The notes: generated by a model from the sequence alone, not told the origin. A stretch of 64,000 nucleotides of DNA from Pseudoalteromonas neustonica (GCF_001653135.1 NZ_BDDS01000002.1:62001-126000); one strand, 5' to 3'. Shown: positions 54,127-63,945, counted from the first letter of the stretch. Numbers and translations: made by a program.

Positions 54127-56037
54127 ATGCCAGTTATTACTCTTCCTGACGGCAGTCAGCGTAGTTTCGAAAACCCAGTAAGTACTCTTGACGTAGCGAA
54201 TGATATCGGACCAGGTCTAGCCAAAGCGACTATCGCTGGTCGAGTTAATGGTACGCGCGTTGATGCATGTGATTTAATTAGTGAAGATTCTCGTCTTGAA
54301 ATCATTACCGTAAAAGATGACGACGGCCTTGAGATTATTCGTCATTCATGTGCCCACTTAATTGGTCATGCGGTTAAGCAGTTGTTTCCTGATGCGAAAA
54401 TGGCTATTGGTCCAACAATTGATAATGGTTTTTACTATGATATCGATATGGAGCAATCGTTATCTCAAGATGATTTAGAAGCCATTGAAAAACGCATGTT
54501 ACAACTAGCTAAAACAAACTACGATGTGGTTAAGAACACCGTAAGCTGGCAAGAAGCGCGCGATGTATTTGAAGCGCGCGGCGAAACATATAAAATTGAG
54601 ATTCTTGACGAAAACATCAGTAAAGATGATCGTCCTGGTTTATACCAGCATGAAGAATATGTTGATATGTGTCGTGGTCCACACGTACCAAACATGAAAT
54701 TTTGCCAAAATTTCAAAATCATGAAAGTAGCCGGTGCTTACTGGCGTGGTGATTCAGATAATAAAATGCTACAGCGTATTTATGGCACCGCTTGGGGCGA
54801 CAAAAAACAGCTTAAAGCTTATTTAAAACGCCTTGAAGAAGCTGAAAAACGTGATCACCGTCGTATTGGTAAAGCACTTGATTTATGGCATTGGCAAGAA
54901 GAAGCGCCAGGCATGGTATTTTGGCACAACGATGGTTGGAGCATTTACCGTGAGTTAGAAGAGTTTGTACGTGAAAAATTACGTAAATACCAATATGAAG
55001 AAGTAAAAGGTCCAATGATGATGGACCGTTCATTGTGGGAAAAATCAGGTCACTGGGATAAATATTCAGATGCAATGTTCACCACTGAGTCTGAGAAGCG
55101 TGAATACGCTATTAAACCAATGAACTGCCCAGGTCACGTACAAATATTTAATCAAGGCTTAAAATCATACCGTGATTTACCACTGCGTATGGCTGAGTTT
55201 GGTTGTTGTCACCGTAATGAACCATCAGGTGCACTACACGGTTTAATGCGTGTGCGTGGCTTTACACAAGATGATGCCCATGTGTTCTGTACTGAAGAAC
55301 AAATCATGGACGAAGTATCGTCATGTATTAAAATGGTGTACGACACATACGAAACGTTTGGTTTTGAAAAAATTGTTGTTAAGTTGTCAACACGCCCTGA
55401 ACAGCGTATTGGTGATGACGAAATGTGGGACAAAGCTGAGCTTGCATTAGCTGACGCACTTAAAGCAAATGACATTGAATTTGATTACCTACCGGGCGAA
55501 GGTGCCTTTTATGGTCCTAAAATTGAATTTACTTTGTACGATTGCTTAGACAGAGCGTGGCAGTGTGGTACAGTGCAACTAGATTTTGCATTACCGGGGC
55601 GTTTAGGAGCAACTTATGTTGCTGAAAATAACGAACGCCGTACGCCTGTTATGATTCACCGTGCTATTTTAGGTTCTATCGAACGCTTTATCGGTATCTT
55701 AACAGAAGAGTACGCGGGCTTATTCCCAACGTGGCTTGCGCCTAAGCAAGTTGTGATTATGAATATCACAGATAAACAAGCTGGTTATGTGCAAGAAGTT
55801 GTACAAAAATTAAATAAAATTGGAATTAGAGCCACTGCTGACTTGAGAAATGAGAAGATTGGCTTTAAAATCCGTGAACATACATTAAAACGTATTCCTT
55901 ACTTACTTGTTGTTGGCGATAAAGAAGTTGAACAACAAGAAGTAGCGGTGCGTACCCGCACAGGTGAAGATCTGGGCAAATTTAATGTTGATGAATTTGT
56001 CGCTAAAATTAGCGAAGAAATTAAAAATCGACTATAA
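54127..56037 (+). CDS. thrS: Threonyl-tRNA synthetase
   Basis: Class II synthetase charging tRNA-Thr; 636 residues (E. coli 642). The order is an N-terminal TGS domain ([14 protein letters not shown]), the editing domain with [11 protein letters not shown] and the later CRGPH (zinc-like site of editing), the catalytic core with motif 2 region [19 protein letters not shown] and zinc cysteine in PMNCPGH, and a C-terminal anticodon-binding domain. infC follows after 74 bases. The leader shows the expected autoregulatory structure. Confidence 0.98.
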   Translation: MPVITLPDGSQRSFENPVSTLDVANDIGPGLAKATIAGRVNGTRVDACDLISEDSRLEIITVKDDDGLEIIRHSCAHLIGHAVKQLFPDAKMAIGPTIDNGFYYDIDMEQSLSQDDLEAIEKRMLQLAKTNYDVVKNTVSWQEARDVFEARGETYKIEILDENISKDDRPGLYQHEEYVDMCRGPHVPNMKFCQNFKIMKVAGAYWRGDSDNKMLQRIYGTAWGDKKQLKAYLKRLEEAEKRDHRRIGKALDLWHWQEEAPGMVFWHNDGWSIYRELEEFVREKLRKYQYEEVKGPMMMDRSLWEKSGHWDKYSDAMFTTESEKREYAIKPMNCPGHVQIFNQGLKSYRDLPLRMAEFGCCHRNEPSGALHGLMRVRGFTQDDAHVFCTEEQIMDEVSSCIKMVYDTYETFGFEKIVVKLSTRPEQRIGDDEMWDKAELALADALKANDIEFDYLPGEGAFYGPKIEFTLYDCLDRAWQCGTVQLDFALPGRLGATYVAENNERRTPVMIHRAILGSIERFIGILTEEYAGLFPTWLAPKQVVIMNITDKQAGYVQEVVQKLNKIGIRATADLRNEKIGFKIREHTLKRIPYLLVVGDKEVEQQEVAVRTRTGEDLGKFNVDEFVAKISEEIKNRL

Positions 56038-56043
56038 AAATCC

Positions 56044-56081
56044 AGCGTGTAGGGCATTTACAAAACAGCTAACTACACGCT
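56044..56081 (+). repeat. Hairpin between thrS and infC
   Basis: Perfect 9-bp stem AGCGTGTAG (56044-56052) / CTACACGCT (56073-56081), then TATTATTTG. It ends 18 bases before the infC ribosome site. It may be a weak terminator or a processing site within the operon. Confidence 0.5.
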
Positions 56082-56111
56082 TATTATTTGATATTCTTGG
56101 AGGAACGTACT

Positions 56112-56660
56112 ATTAGAGGCGGCAAGAAAGGGCAACAAACAGCCCAAAAAAATCGTATTAACGAAGAAATTACAGCTCAAGAAGTTCGCTTAATTGACAT
56201 TGAAGGCGAACAAGCTGGAATTCAGTCATTAAAAGACGCGCAAACAATGGCTGATGCCGCGGGTGTTGATCTTGTTGAGATTAGCCCTAATGCAGAGCCG
56301 CCTGTTTGTAGAATCATGGACTACGGTAAGTTCATCTTTGAAAAAAGCAAAGAACTGAAAGAGCAGAAAAAGAAGCAAAAGCAGATCCAGATAAAAGAAA
56401 TCAAATTCCGTCCGGGAACGGATGAAGGCGATTATCAGGTTAAGCTTCGCAACTTACGTAAGTTCTTAGAAGGTGGCGATAAAGCTAAAATTACCATCCG
56501 CTTCCGTGGTCGTGAAATGGCCCACCAAGAAATTGGTATAGAATTACTAAACCGTATCAAAGCCGATTTAGAAGAACTTGCAGTTGTTGAGTCTTTCCCA
56601 AATCGTGTTGAAGGTCGCCAAATGGTTATGATGATGGCACCTGTTGCTAAAAAGCAATAA
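56112..56660 (+). CDS. infC: Translation initiation factor IF-3, AUU start
   Basis: Binds the 30S subunit and checks the start codon. The start is ATT at 56112, read as AUU-AGA-GGC-GGC-AAG, the same pattern as the E. coli start (ATT followed by KGGK). GGAGGA at 56099-56104 lies 7 bases upstream. No ATG, GTG or TTG start gives the right N-terminus: the in-frame TTG at 56088 lies upstream of the ribosome site. The product is 182 residues, with [34 protein letters not shown] and [15 protein letters not shown]. The AUU start allows IF-3 to repress its own translation. Confidence 0.96.
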   Translation: MRGGKKGQQTAQKNRINEEITAQEVRLIDIEGEQAGIQSLKDAQTMADAAGVDLVEISPNAEPPVCRIMDYGKFIFEKSKELKEQKKKQKQIQIKEIKFRPGTDEGDYQVKLRNLRKFLEGGDKAKITIRFRGREMAHQEIGIELLNRIKADLEELAVVESFPNRVEGRQMVMMMAPVAKKQ

Positions 56661-56683
56661 ACGCGCTAAGATATGCACCGAAT

Positions 56684-56859
56684 TTAGCTCAGGTCTGCAA
56701 GTAATATGTAAATATTCACCTGAGTTAACCGGTATTAAAGTAAAACTGCGGCATTTATGCTGGGTTTTCACCGGAACATGGCAGTAAGTTAGGCCTAAAA
56801 GTGGAGCTATAGAAATATATCTCACGCCTGCTTACTAATTTTAAAGCAATACATTTGGA
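56684..56859 (+). promoter_or_regulatory. Structured leader of rpmI, likely L20 control region
   Basis: TTAGCTCAGGT (56684-56694) pairs with ACCTGAGTTAA (56718-56728). Downstream, AGTAAG-GGC pairs with GCC-CTTACT over about 56784-56835. The ribosome site GGAG is near 56856. In E. coli the rpmI leader is the L20 repression site, with a pseudoknot. The same role here is likely, though I did not prove the fold. Confidence 0.5.
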
Positions 56860-56868
56860 GTTATTGCA

Positions 56869-57069
56869 ATGGCTTATAAGCTAAAAAGTCACAGCGGCGC
56901 AGCTAAGCGCTTCAAAAAGACTGCTTCTGGCGGTTTCAAGCGTAAACAAGCGCATCTTCGTCATATTCTGACTAAGAAAACTTCTAAGCGTAAACTACAC
57001 CTACGTCCTAAGATGATGGTTCATAAAAATGACCATGGTCTAGTTTCACGTATGTTACCGTTCGCTTAA
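56869..57069 (+). CDS. rpmI: 50S ribosomal protein L35
   Basis: A 66-residue, very basic ribosomal protein of the usual length (E. coli 65). It opens with the family's [19 protein letters not shown] and ends [19 protein letters not shown] is upstream of the ATG. rplT follows after 15 bases. Confidence 0.98.
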   Translation: MAYKLKSHSGAAKRFKKTASGGFKRKQAHLRHILTKKTSKRKLHLRPKMMVHKNDHGLVSRMLPFA

Positions 57070-57084
57070 TAGGGGTTTTTAGAA

Positions 57085-57447
57085 ATGGCAAGAGTTAAAC
57101 GCGGCGTTGTCGCACGTGCACGTCACAAAAAAGTTTTAAAACAAGCAAAAGGTTACTACGGAGCACGTTCACGTGTTTACCGCGTAGCTTTTCAGGCTGT
57201 TACTAAAGCGGGTCAATACGCTTACCGTGACCGTCGTGCGAAGAAACGTACTTTCCGTCAATTATGGATTGCACGTATCAATGCTGCTTCACGTCAAAAT
57301 GGTCTGTCTTACAGCCGTTTTATCAATGGTCTTAAAAAGACATCTGTAGAAATCGATCGTAAGATCCTTGCAGATATCGCTGTTTATGATCAAGTTGCAT
57401 TCGCAGCGCTTGTTGAAAAAGCAAAAGAAGGCCTAGCGGCAGCTTAA
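57085..57447 (+). CDS. rplT: 50S ribosomal protein L20
   Basis: A 120-residue basic protein (E. coli 118) needed in early 50S assembly and for control of the rpmI-rplT mRNA. It has [21 protein letters not shown] and [23 protein letters not shown] strong terminator ends the unit; pheS/pheT, which follow in enterics, are not here. Confidence 0.98.
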   Translation: MARVKRGVVARARHKKVLKQAKGYYGARSRVYRVAFQAVTKAGQYAYRDRRAKKRTFRQLWIARINAASRQNGLSYSRFINGLKKTSVEIDRKILADIAVYDQVAFAALVEKAKEGLAAA

Positions 57448-57465
57448 GCTTTTTAAATAAGTACT

Positions 57466-57492
57466 AAAAGGGAGCCTATGGCTCCTTTTTTT
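57466..57492 (+). terminator. Terminator after rplT
   Basis: GGAGCC / GGCTCC stem with loop TAT, flanked by A-run and seven T. It is a classic end of the thrS-rplT unit. Confidence 0.9.
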
Positions 57493-57629
57493 GTGGCTAA
57501 AATAAAGTATGCTCAAATCATCTGTAGATATCTTTGCGGTAAGGCTCGTGAAAAGCGAGATAGTTGGTAGTGATCCCATCCTAGCTAACGCTATATAATA
57601 ATTATAAATTAATGAGGTAATTAACTATT

Positions 57630-58712
57630 TTGAATTGGCAATCATTAGTCGACAACCGCCAACGTTTTTTCTGGGTATTACAGATCGCGGGCTGGATTGG
57701 TTATGCACTAGTAAATTATATTGGCTCAAAAGTCTTTGAAATGCGCGACATCTACGTATTCGTCATTGTACTCAATGCATATGCGGGTTGCTTAATGACT
57801 GTGCCACTGCGTTATATGTATCGCAAAGCATGGAATGCATCCCCTTGGGTGCTCATGCTTGTTGTATTTAGTGCTTCCTACGTAACAGGCACTTTATGGG
57901 CAGTTGTACAAAAGTTTAATCTGTGGGAAATATATCGACATGGTTATCGTCCTTCAGAATGGTTTTATTATTTTCAGCAAGGCTTAGACTCAGTCTATAT
58001 TGTATTGTGCTGGAGTGGTTTGTACTTTGGTATAAAGTATTATCAGTTATTGCAAAGTGAGCGTCAAAAAGCATTAAAGGCTACGACGATGGCCCATGAA
58101 GCGCAATTAAAAATGCTGCGATACCAGCTTAACCCTCACTTTTTATTTAATACCTTGAATGCTATCTCAACCTTAATATTGGTAAAAGAGAATAAAGATG
58201 CCAATTTAATGGTGTCTAAGTTAAGTGACTTTTTGCGTTATACACTTAATACTGATCCAATTAAGAAAGTGCCATTAGAGCAAGAGTTGCATGCACTTAT
58301 GTTGTACCTTGAGATAGAACGAGTTCGTTTTGATGAACGTTTAAAGCTCAATGTGCAAGTAAGTGATGAAGCAAAGCAAGCATTAGTCCCTAGTTTGATA
58401 TTACAACCTATAATAGAGAATGCGATTAAATACGCGATAGCTCATTTAGCGCAAGGTGGAGTGATTGATATCAAAGCACAGGTATTTGCTAATGAACTAT
58501 TGTTGGAAGTAGGTGATAATGGCCCTGGCACTGAGCTAGTTAATGGTCAATTAGTTAATGCACAAGGGGTAGGGGTGGCAAACACCAAAGATCGCCTAAA
58601 GACTTTGTATGAAAATAACTATTCGTTTGTATTATCACATAATACGCCAAGTGGATTGAAAGTAAATCTGCGTGTTCCGTTTGAAAAGGCTGTGAAAAAT
58701 GAGCAAGATTAA
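57630..58712 (+). CDS. LytS/YehU-type sensor histidine kinase
   Basis: A 360-residue inner-membrane kinase. Four N-terminal membrane helices (residues about 10-150), then a His_kinase domain with LRYQLNPHFLFNTLNAIS (phosphorylated His) and an ATP-binding domain (IENAIKYAI, GDNGPG). The start is TTG at 57630 with GAGG at 57614-57617; a -10-like TATAAT lies at 57594-57599. Its end overlaps the response regulator by 14 bases. The signal is unknown. Confidence 0.92.
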   Translation: MNWQSLVDNRQRFFWVLQIAGWIGYALVNYIGSKVFEMRDIYVFVIVLNAYAGCLMTVPLRYMYRKAWNASPWVLMLVVFSASYVTGTLWAVVQKFNLWEIYRHGYRPSEWFYYFQQGLDSVYIVLCWSGLYFGIKYYQLLQSERQKALKATTMAHEAQLKMLRYQLNPHFLFNTLNAISTLILVKENKDANLMVSKLSDFLRYTLNTDPIKKVPLEQELHALMLYLEIERVRFDERLKLNVQVSDEAKQALVPSLILQPIIENAIKYAIAHLAQGGVIDIKAQVFANELLLEVGDNGPGTELVNGQLVNAQGVGVANTKDRLKTLYENNYSFVLSHNTPSGLKVNLRVPFEKAVKNEQD

Positions 58713-59523
58713 AACCCTGATTGTAGATGATGAACCGTTAGCTCGTAGAGGATTAGCGGTGAGATTAGAAGACTTTGACGATATCGAAGTGATAAAGTTG
58801 TGTAGCTCGGGCCAAGAGGCAATTGATGCATGTCTTGCAGGGAATATAGATTTAGTTTTTTTAGATATCCAAATGCCAGGTATGAATGGCTTTGAAGTTG
58901 CTAGAACATTAAGCAGTAGCGTAAGGGCGTTACCTGCTATTGTATTTGTAACCGCATTTGATCAGTTCGCAGTCAAGGCATTTGAAATTCATGCTTTAGA
59001 TTATATTCTTAAACCAGTCGATGACAACAGACTAAAACAGGCGGTAGAAAAAGTGCATACTTACTTGAAGACGCAACAAGACAACGCACATAAAAAGAAA
59101 TTGGCGAGTTTTGTTGCTGGAATTACGGGTAATAATTGTGAAGAGATTTTGAAAAAGCTGGCGACGGGAGATACGTTAACAGATCGTCGCTATCCAGAGT
59201 CTTTAGCCGTGAAGGAACAAGGGGAAATAATCCGTGTGCCTGTGGCGACAATTCAATGGGTGGATGCAGCTGGCGATTATATGTGTTTGCATTGCCAAGA
59301 TGGGCAAACGCATATTCTACGTAAAACGATGAAAGAACTAGAACAAGAACTCGATCCACAATTATTTGTGCGCGTTCATCGTAGTGCCATTGTAAATACA
59401 AAACAAATTAATAAATTAGTAACGCAAGTAAGTGGTGAGTATTTACTTGTACTTGATAATGGGCAAGAGTTAAAAGTAAGCCGTAGCTACCGCGATAAAG
59501 TCAAGGCAGCTTTAGCTAGTTAA
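58699..59523 (+). CDS. LytTR-type response regulator
   Basis: A 274-residue DNA-binding response regulator. The receiver domain has VDDEP at residue ~9, the phosphorylated Asp in VFLDIQMPGMNG and the lysine in LDYILKPVDD. The LytTR DNA-binding domain follows (IQWVDAAGDYMCLH, VRVHRSAIVNTKQI, LKVSRSYRDKVK). It forms a coupled pair with the preceding kinase. No nearby LytTR target repeats were recognised. Confidence 0.93.
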   Translation: MSKIKTLIVDDEPLARRGLAVRLEDFDDIEVIKLCSSGQEAIDACLAGNIDLVFLDIQMPGMNGFEVARTLSSSVRALPAIVFVTAFDQFAVKAFEIHALDYILKPVDDNRLKQAVEKVHTYLKTQQDNAHKKKLASFVAGITGNNCEEILKKLATGDTLTDRRYPESLAVKEQGEIIRVPVATIQWVDAAGDYMCLHCQDGQTHILRKTMKELEQELDPQLFVRVHRSAIVNTKQINKLVTQVSGEYLLVLDNGQELKVSRSYRDKVKAALAS

Positions 59524-59594
59524 ATTTATTACCCAGAATTTGGGGATTGAGTTGAGTATTTTATACGCTGTGCCTTAACTAAGAGCCTTAACGT

Positions 59595-59622
59595 AAAAAC
59601 GCGAGCAAAAGCTCGCGTTTTT
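59595..59622. terminator. Bidirectional terminator between the LytTR regulator and pykA
   Basis: AAAAACGCGAGC / GCTCGCGTTTTT perfect stem with loop AAAA and A/T flanks on both sides, between convergent genes. Confidence 0.93.
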
Positions 59623-59639
59623 GTAGGACTAAGATTTAA

Positions 59640-61076
59640 CTAAGCAACAGTAACTATTTTCATCGTATTGGTTGCGCCAATAGTCTCCATCGTATCACCA
59701 TGAGTGATGATAACGGTGTCGCCTGATTGCAATGAACCAGCAGCAACTAAGGTGCTAAGTGCATCTTTTACCATATTATCTTTTTCACATTTAGTCGAAT
59801 CAAAGAACACCGGGTAAACACCACGGTAAAGCGCTGTCTGACCTAGCGTACTTGCATGACGAGATAATGAGAAAATAGGTAAACCAGAGCTAATACGAGA
59901 CATTAGTTTAGCTGTGCTACCTGACTCAGTTAATGTAACGATTGCTTTTACTGAATCTAAATGGTTTGCTGCGTACATTGCAGATAAAGCGATTGACTCA
60001 GCGTTTGAAGAGAAACGGCTATCTAAACGATGTTTAGAAACGTGTGTTTCTTTTTGTGATTCAGCACCTAAACAAACACGTGCCATAGTTGCTACGGTTT
60101 CTTCAGGGTAATCGCCAGCAGCAGTTTCAGCTGACAGCATTACTGCGTCAGTACCATCAAGTACAGCATTAGCAACATCCATGACTTCTGCACGAGTTGG
60201 CATTGGGTTATCGATCATCGATTCCATCATTTGCGTTGCAGTGATCACAGTACGATTTAGTGAGCGAGCGCGGCGGATAATTAGTTTTTGCTTACCCATT
60301 AAAGCAGCATCGCCAATTTCAACACCTAGGTCACCACGGGCAACCATCACAGCGTCTGAAGCGAGAATAATATCATCAACAGCTTCAACAGTTTCAACCG
60401 CTTCAGCACGTTCAATTTTTGCTAAAAGCTGTGCATTAGAACCCGCAGCTTCAGCAAGTGAACGTACATAACGCATATCATCGCCACTGCGTGGGAATGA
60501 TACTGCGATGTAATCAACGTTAATTTCAGCAGCTGTTAATAAATCTTCTTTATCTTTTTCAGTAAAAGCGGGTGCTGTTAAACCACCCCCTAAACGGTTG
60601 ATACCTTTATTATTTGATAACACACCACCGACAGCAACTGTGGTATGTACTAAATGGCCTTCAACACTTACGACTGTTAATTGAATTAAACCGTCATTTA
60701 AAAGGAGTAAATCACCAGGGGCAACATCTTGTGGTAATTCTTTATAATCAATACCTACGCCATTAATATCGCCTAGGCCTTTTTCCATTTTTGCATCAAG
60801 AATGAATTTAGCACCAACAGTCAAACTTACTTTGCCTTCTTTAAACGTTGATACACGAATTTTAGGGCCTTGTAAGTCAGCTAAAATAGCAATGTGCTTA
60901 CCCAATTTTTTGGCAATATCACGTACAGCTTGAGCGCGATCTTTATGATCTTGTGCAATACCGTGTGAGAAGTTTAAGCGCACTACGTTTGCACCGGCAC
61001 GAATTATTTTTTCTAAGTTGTTATCTCGATCGGTTGCAGGTCCAAGGGTCGCGACTATTTTTGTGCGTCTAAGCAT
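59640..61076 (-). CDS. pykA: Pyruvate kinase, PykA type
   Basis: Converts phosphoenolpyruvate and ADP to pyruvate and ATP. The start is ATG 61076 ([18 protein letters not shown]) with AGGAG (61083-61087) six bases upstream on the minus strand; a longer frame from 61139 adds 21 unrelated residues. The product has 478 residues (E. coli PykA 480). Motifs: [27 protein letters not shown] (catalytic Lys/Thr region) and [19 protein letters not shown]. Its sequence resembles PykA rather than PykF. It is divergent from gnd. Confidence 0.96.
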   Translation of the reverse strand: MLRRTKIVATLGPATDRDNNLEKIIRAGANVVRLNFSHGIAQDHKDRAQAVRDIAKKLGKHIAILADLQGPKIRVSTFKEGKVSLTVGAKFILDAKMEKGLGDINGVGIDYKELPQDVAPGDLLLLNDGLIQLTVVSVEGHLVHTTVAVGGVLSNNKGINRLGGGLTAPAFTEKDKEDLLTAAEINVDYIAVSFPRSGDDMRYVRSLAEAAGSNAQLLAKIERAEAVETVEAVDDIILASDAVMVARGDLGVEIGDAALMGKQKLIIRRARSLNRTVITATQMMESMIDNPMPTRAEVMDVANAVLDGTDAVMLSAETAAGDYPEETVATMARVCLGAESQKETHVSKHRLDSRFSSNAESIALSAMYAANHLDSVKAIVTLTESGSTAKLMSRISSGLPIFSLSRHASTLGQTALYRGVYPVFFDSTKCEKDNMVKDALSTLVAAGSLQSGDTVIITHGDTMETIGATNTMKIVTVA

Positions 61077-61242
61077 CAAATTCTCCTGTGAGCTTACGAT
61101 GTAAGCAGGTTGACGGTTATTTTCATTATTTATATTCATAGGCTTTAGCGCAATGAAATATACAGTTTGAATAACAGGGAAGAATAGTAATTAGTTATTC
61201 TTTTGCTGTCATTATTTATACAAAATTAATATGACGACATTA

Positions 61243-61256
61243 TGACACCGGTGTCA
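61243..61256. promoter_or_regulatory. Perfect 14-bp palindrome TGACACCGGTGTCA, candidate LacI-type operator
   Basis: TGACACCGGTGTCA is exactly symmetric with a central CG, the form of LacI-family operators. It is 167 bases from the pykA start and 213 from the gnd start, so it could serve either side. The regulator is not identified. Confidence 0.5.
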
Positions 61257-61383
61257 GGTTCCGTCAATGCACGAATAATGAAATCCCAACCGTGAAATTA
61301 TCACCCTGCAACCACGGTTGTTTGATATAATCCCCGCAATGTGCGCATTTGTTTTGCGCTCGGCGTTGTATCTAATGTCTAAG

Positions 61384-61412
61384 TTCGCAATTTTAAGCTG
61401 CTTGGGTATAAT
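61384..61412 (+). promoter_or_regulatory. Candidate promoter for gnd
   Basis: TTCGCA (61384-61389), a 17-base spacer and a consensus TATAAT (61407-61412), about 56 bases before the ATG. Confidence 0.6.
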
Positions 61413-61468
61413 GCGCGCGGTATTATTTTCATTTTCTAACCAATAGTTGTTACCGAGGAGGACACTAA

Positions 61469-62842
61469 ATGCAAGTTGCATTAGTCGGGTTAGGCGTTAT
61501 GGGTAAAAATCTTGCTCTCAATTTGATTGAGCAAGGAATGACACTAGTAGCTTATGATAAAAACCCGGATGCGGGCGAAGAATTACTAAGCTGTGCTAAA
61601 TTACAAGGCATGGCAGATCGTTTGCACATTGTCTCTGATTTAGGTGATATGGTTAAACGGTTAACGCCACCTCGCTCAATTTTGTTATTAGTGCCAGCGG
61701 GTGAGTTAGTTGATAAAGTTTGCAGTGAACTAGTTGAAGCGGGCGTTGATTGTGACGATATTATCGTTGATTGCGGTAATAGTAATTATAAAGACGGCAT
61801 CACTCGGAAGCTGAAATATCAAAACAAATTTGAATTTGCAACGATGGGAATTTCTGGCGGGGCAGAAGGTGCTCGCCATGGTCCTGCGATGATGGCAAGT
61901 GGTTCAGAAGGTGGCTGGGAGCGTGTCGAGCCATGGTTTGAAAAAGTAGCAGCAAGTTACAAGGGTGAGTCGTGTTTTGCCCGTGTAGGTCAATCTGCTA
62001 GTGGCCATTTTGTCAAAATGGTGCATAACGGTATTGAATATGCACTAATGCAGTTAATTGCAGAAATGTATCAATTACTACGTTTAGGCACTAAACGCAG
62101 TCCGCACGAAGTAGCTGAGATCTTTAATCAATGGTCTGAAGGGTCACTTAATAGTTACTTATTATCTATCTCAAGCCATATTTTATCGCTTGAAACAAAT
62201 GCAGATGAAGCATTAGTTGATTTAATTGATAATAAAGTTGGCGCAAAAGGCACAGGCTTGTGGACGGCACAGAATGCGTTAGAGCTAGGCATTGCGGTTC
62301 CTTCGTTGGTTGCAGCAGTTCAAGCACGTCATTTAACAAACACAGGTGATACACACGCCGCAAAAGAAATGGCCTATGCTGCTAAATCAACCACACATGT
62401 TGAATTAGATTTAGACGAACTTAAAGATGCTTTTTTGTTTGCTAGTTTATTAGCATATCGTCAAGGTCTTGCGCTTATCAAGGGTGCATCGCGTGCGCAT
62501 CAGTGGAAAGTCGACCTGTCTAAAACATTACAAACATGGCGTGCTGGTTGTATCATTCGTGCAGATTATTTAGATAATATTGCCGAAGGTGTTGAGTTTA
62601 TCGATACACTAGAAAAAGAGTCGTTAGCACTGCGTAAGATCTGTGGACAAGCAATGATGACAGGATTAGCATTTCCGGTACTGAGCTCTACACAAACGTA
62701 TTTTGCGACGCTTACTACACCAAGTAATGGTCACTTAGTGCAAGCTCAACGAGATTATTTTGGTGAGCATGGTATTAAAACCCACAGCGGTGAAGTGTGC
62801 CATTTAACTGATTTAGTAGAGATTGACGCGAAAGTACGTTAA
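61469..62842 (+). CDS. gnd: 6-phosphogluconate dehydrogenase, decarboxylating
   Basis: NADP-linked oxidation and decarboxylation of 6-phosphogluconate to ribulose 5-phosphate in the pentose phosphate pathway. The protein has 457 residues, slightly short of the usual ~468. Motifs: GLGVMGKNLALNL (nucleotide binding), GISGGAEGARHGPAMM, the catalytic lysine in HFVKMVHNGIEY, and KGTGLWTAQNALELG. CGAGGAGGAC at about 61454-61463 is a strong ribosome site. A bidirectional terminator follows. Confidence 0.95.
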   Translation: MQVALVGLGVMGKNLALNLIEQGMTLVAYDKNPDAGEELLSCAKLQGMADRLHIVSDLGDMVKRLTPPRSILLLVPAGELVDKVCSELVEAGVDCDDIIVDCGNSNYKDGITRKLKYQNKFEFATMGISGGAEGARHGPAMMASGSEGGWERVEPWFEKVAASYKGESCFARVGQSASGHFVKMVHNGIEYALMQLIAEMYQLLRLGTKRSPHEVAEIFNQWSEGSLNSYLLSISSHILSLETNADEALVDLIDNKVGAKGTGLWTAQNALELGIAVPSLVAAVQARHLTNTGDTHAAKEMAYAAKSTTHVELDLDELKDAFLFASLLAYRQGLALIKGASRAHQWKVDLSKTLQTWRAGCIIRADYLDNIAEGVEFIDTLEKESLALRKICGQAMMTGLAFPVLSSTQTYFATLTTPSNGHLVQAQRDYFGEHGIKTHSGEVCHLTDLVEIDAKVR

Positions 62843-62855
62843 TTGCTGTTTAAGT

Positions 62856-62891
62856 ACGAAAAAGGCGCGCTAAATAGCGTGCCTTTTTCGT
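62856..62891. terminator. Bidirectional terminator between gnd and ansA
   Basis: Long stem ACGAAAAAGGC..GCGCT / AGCGT..GCCTTTTTCGT of about 16 pairs with one G-U pair and a short loop; T-run on either strand. Confidence 0.92.
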
Positions 62892-62906
62892 TTAGAAAGC
62901 TATTTG

Positions 62907-63917
62907 TTACCGGCTTAATTCACCACGTAAATTATCTTGCATTAAATGACGAATAGTTTCTACTTCTAGTTTTTGACTAAGTAGGTAATGTAGTTTCGTT
63001 AAGCATGCTTCTAATGTCATATCGTAACCGCTGATCACACCAATATTGAGTAATGCGTTACCTGTTGCGTAACCACCCATATTAACATGGCCTTTTAAAC
63101 ATTGAGTAAGATTGACGATAACCATACCTCGTTTACTGGCGCTGGAAAGTATTTCTAGAAAATCTGGATCTTGTGGCGCATTACCAACACCAAAGCTTAA
63201 TAACACTAAAGCTTTAATATTATCATTTACTAAGCTTTTTACAACAGCGTGGCTGATCCCAGGATATAAATATAAAACCCCAATAGGCTGTGGTGTTATT
63301 TTAGTTATTTGAAGTTCGTTCTCAACGTAAGGGCTCAGCTGTCCCTTTAGTAATTGAATGTTAATACCGGATAATGCCAATGGATCAAGGTTAGGGGATG
63401 CAAACGCATCAAATCCGTCAGCGTGTGCCTTAGTGGCGCGATTACCACGAAATAGTTGATTATTAAAAAAGAGACTTACTTCTGCGATAGGGTAATTAGC
63501 CGCTAAATACATGGCATTGAGTAAATTTACTTGGCCATCAGATCGCAGTTGCGAGAGCGGAATCTGTGAGCCAGTAACGATGACAGGTTTTGTTAAGTTC
63601 TCAAACATAAACGACAATGCTGATGCAGTATACGCCATGGTATCGGTACCATGAAGCACCACAAAGCCATCGTAATCTTGGTATTTGCTTTTAATATCGT
63701 CAGCAATTAATTGCCAATGAGCAGGGGACATATCTGAAGAGTCGATTAGTGGGCAATACTCGTGAATATCGAATAGGGGCATTTCATCACGATTAAATTC
63801 AGCATTGTTTTCTACGGTTTGCGTTAAAAAACCTTCAGCGGGAATATAGCCTCGGCTCGATTTTTTCATCCCAATCGTACCGCCAGTGTATGCGATATAA
63901 ATACGTTTACGTTTCAT
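62907..63917 (-). CDS. ansA: L-asparaginase, type I (cytoplasmic)
   Basis: Hydrolyses asparagine to aspartate and ammonia. At 336 residues it is close to E. coli AnsA (338). The N-terminal catalytic Thr lies in YTGGTIGMKKS and the second in VLHGTDTMAYTASAL. No signal peptide is present, so it is the cytoplasmic type I. ATG 63917 directly follows a hairpin with a T-run, listed separately. Confidence 0.95.
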   Translation of the reverse strand: MKRKRIYIAYTGGTIGMKKSSRGYIPAEGFLTQTVENNAEFNRDEMPLFDIHEYCPLIDSSDMSPAHWQLIADDIKSKYQDYDGFVVLHGTDTMAYTASALSFMFENLTKPVIVTGSQIPLSQLRSDGQVNLLNAMYLAANYPIAEVSLFFNNQLFRGNRATKAHADGFDAFASPNLDPLALSGINIQLLKGQLSPYVENELQITKITPQPIGVLYLYPGISHAVVKSLVNDNIKALVLLSFGVGNAPQDPDFLEILSSASKRGMVIVNLTQCLKGHVNMGGYATGNALLNIGVISGYDMTLEACLTKLHYLLSQKLEVETIRHLMQDNLRGELSR

Positions 63918-63945
63918 AAAAAAGCCCAGTAAAAAAACTGGGCTT
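63918..63945 (-). terminator. Terminator-like hairpin abutting the ansA start
   Basis: On the minus strand AAGCCCAG / CTGGGCTT (63938-63945 with 63922-63929) with an 8-base T-rich loop, then TTTT and immediately the ansA ATG. It may end an upstream minus-strand gene beyond the window or attenuate ansA. Confidence 0.6.

Larger units (their letters stand above)
61077..61468. promoter_or_regulatory. Divergent pykA / gnd control region (392 bases)
   Basis: No gene is seen. It holds the palindrome at 61243-61256 and the gnd promoter near 61384-61412, listed separately, and AT-rich stretches between. I looked for a HexR-like TGTAATTAAATTACA site and did not find one. Confidence 0.6.

Noticed and set aside
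61077..61139. Longer pyruvate kinase starting at 61139
   Set aside because: AGGAG lies just before ATG 61076, and the protein from there matches PykA at its first residues.
61077..61468. HexR-type site in the pykA-gnd region
   Set aside because: No TGTAATTAAATTACA-like sequence was found; only the TGACACCGGTGTCA palindrome is clear.
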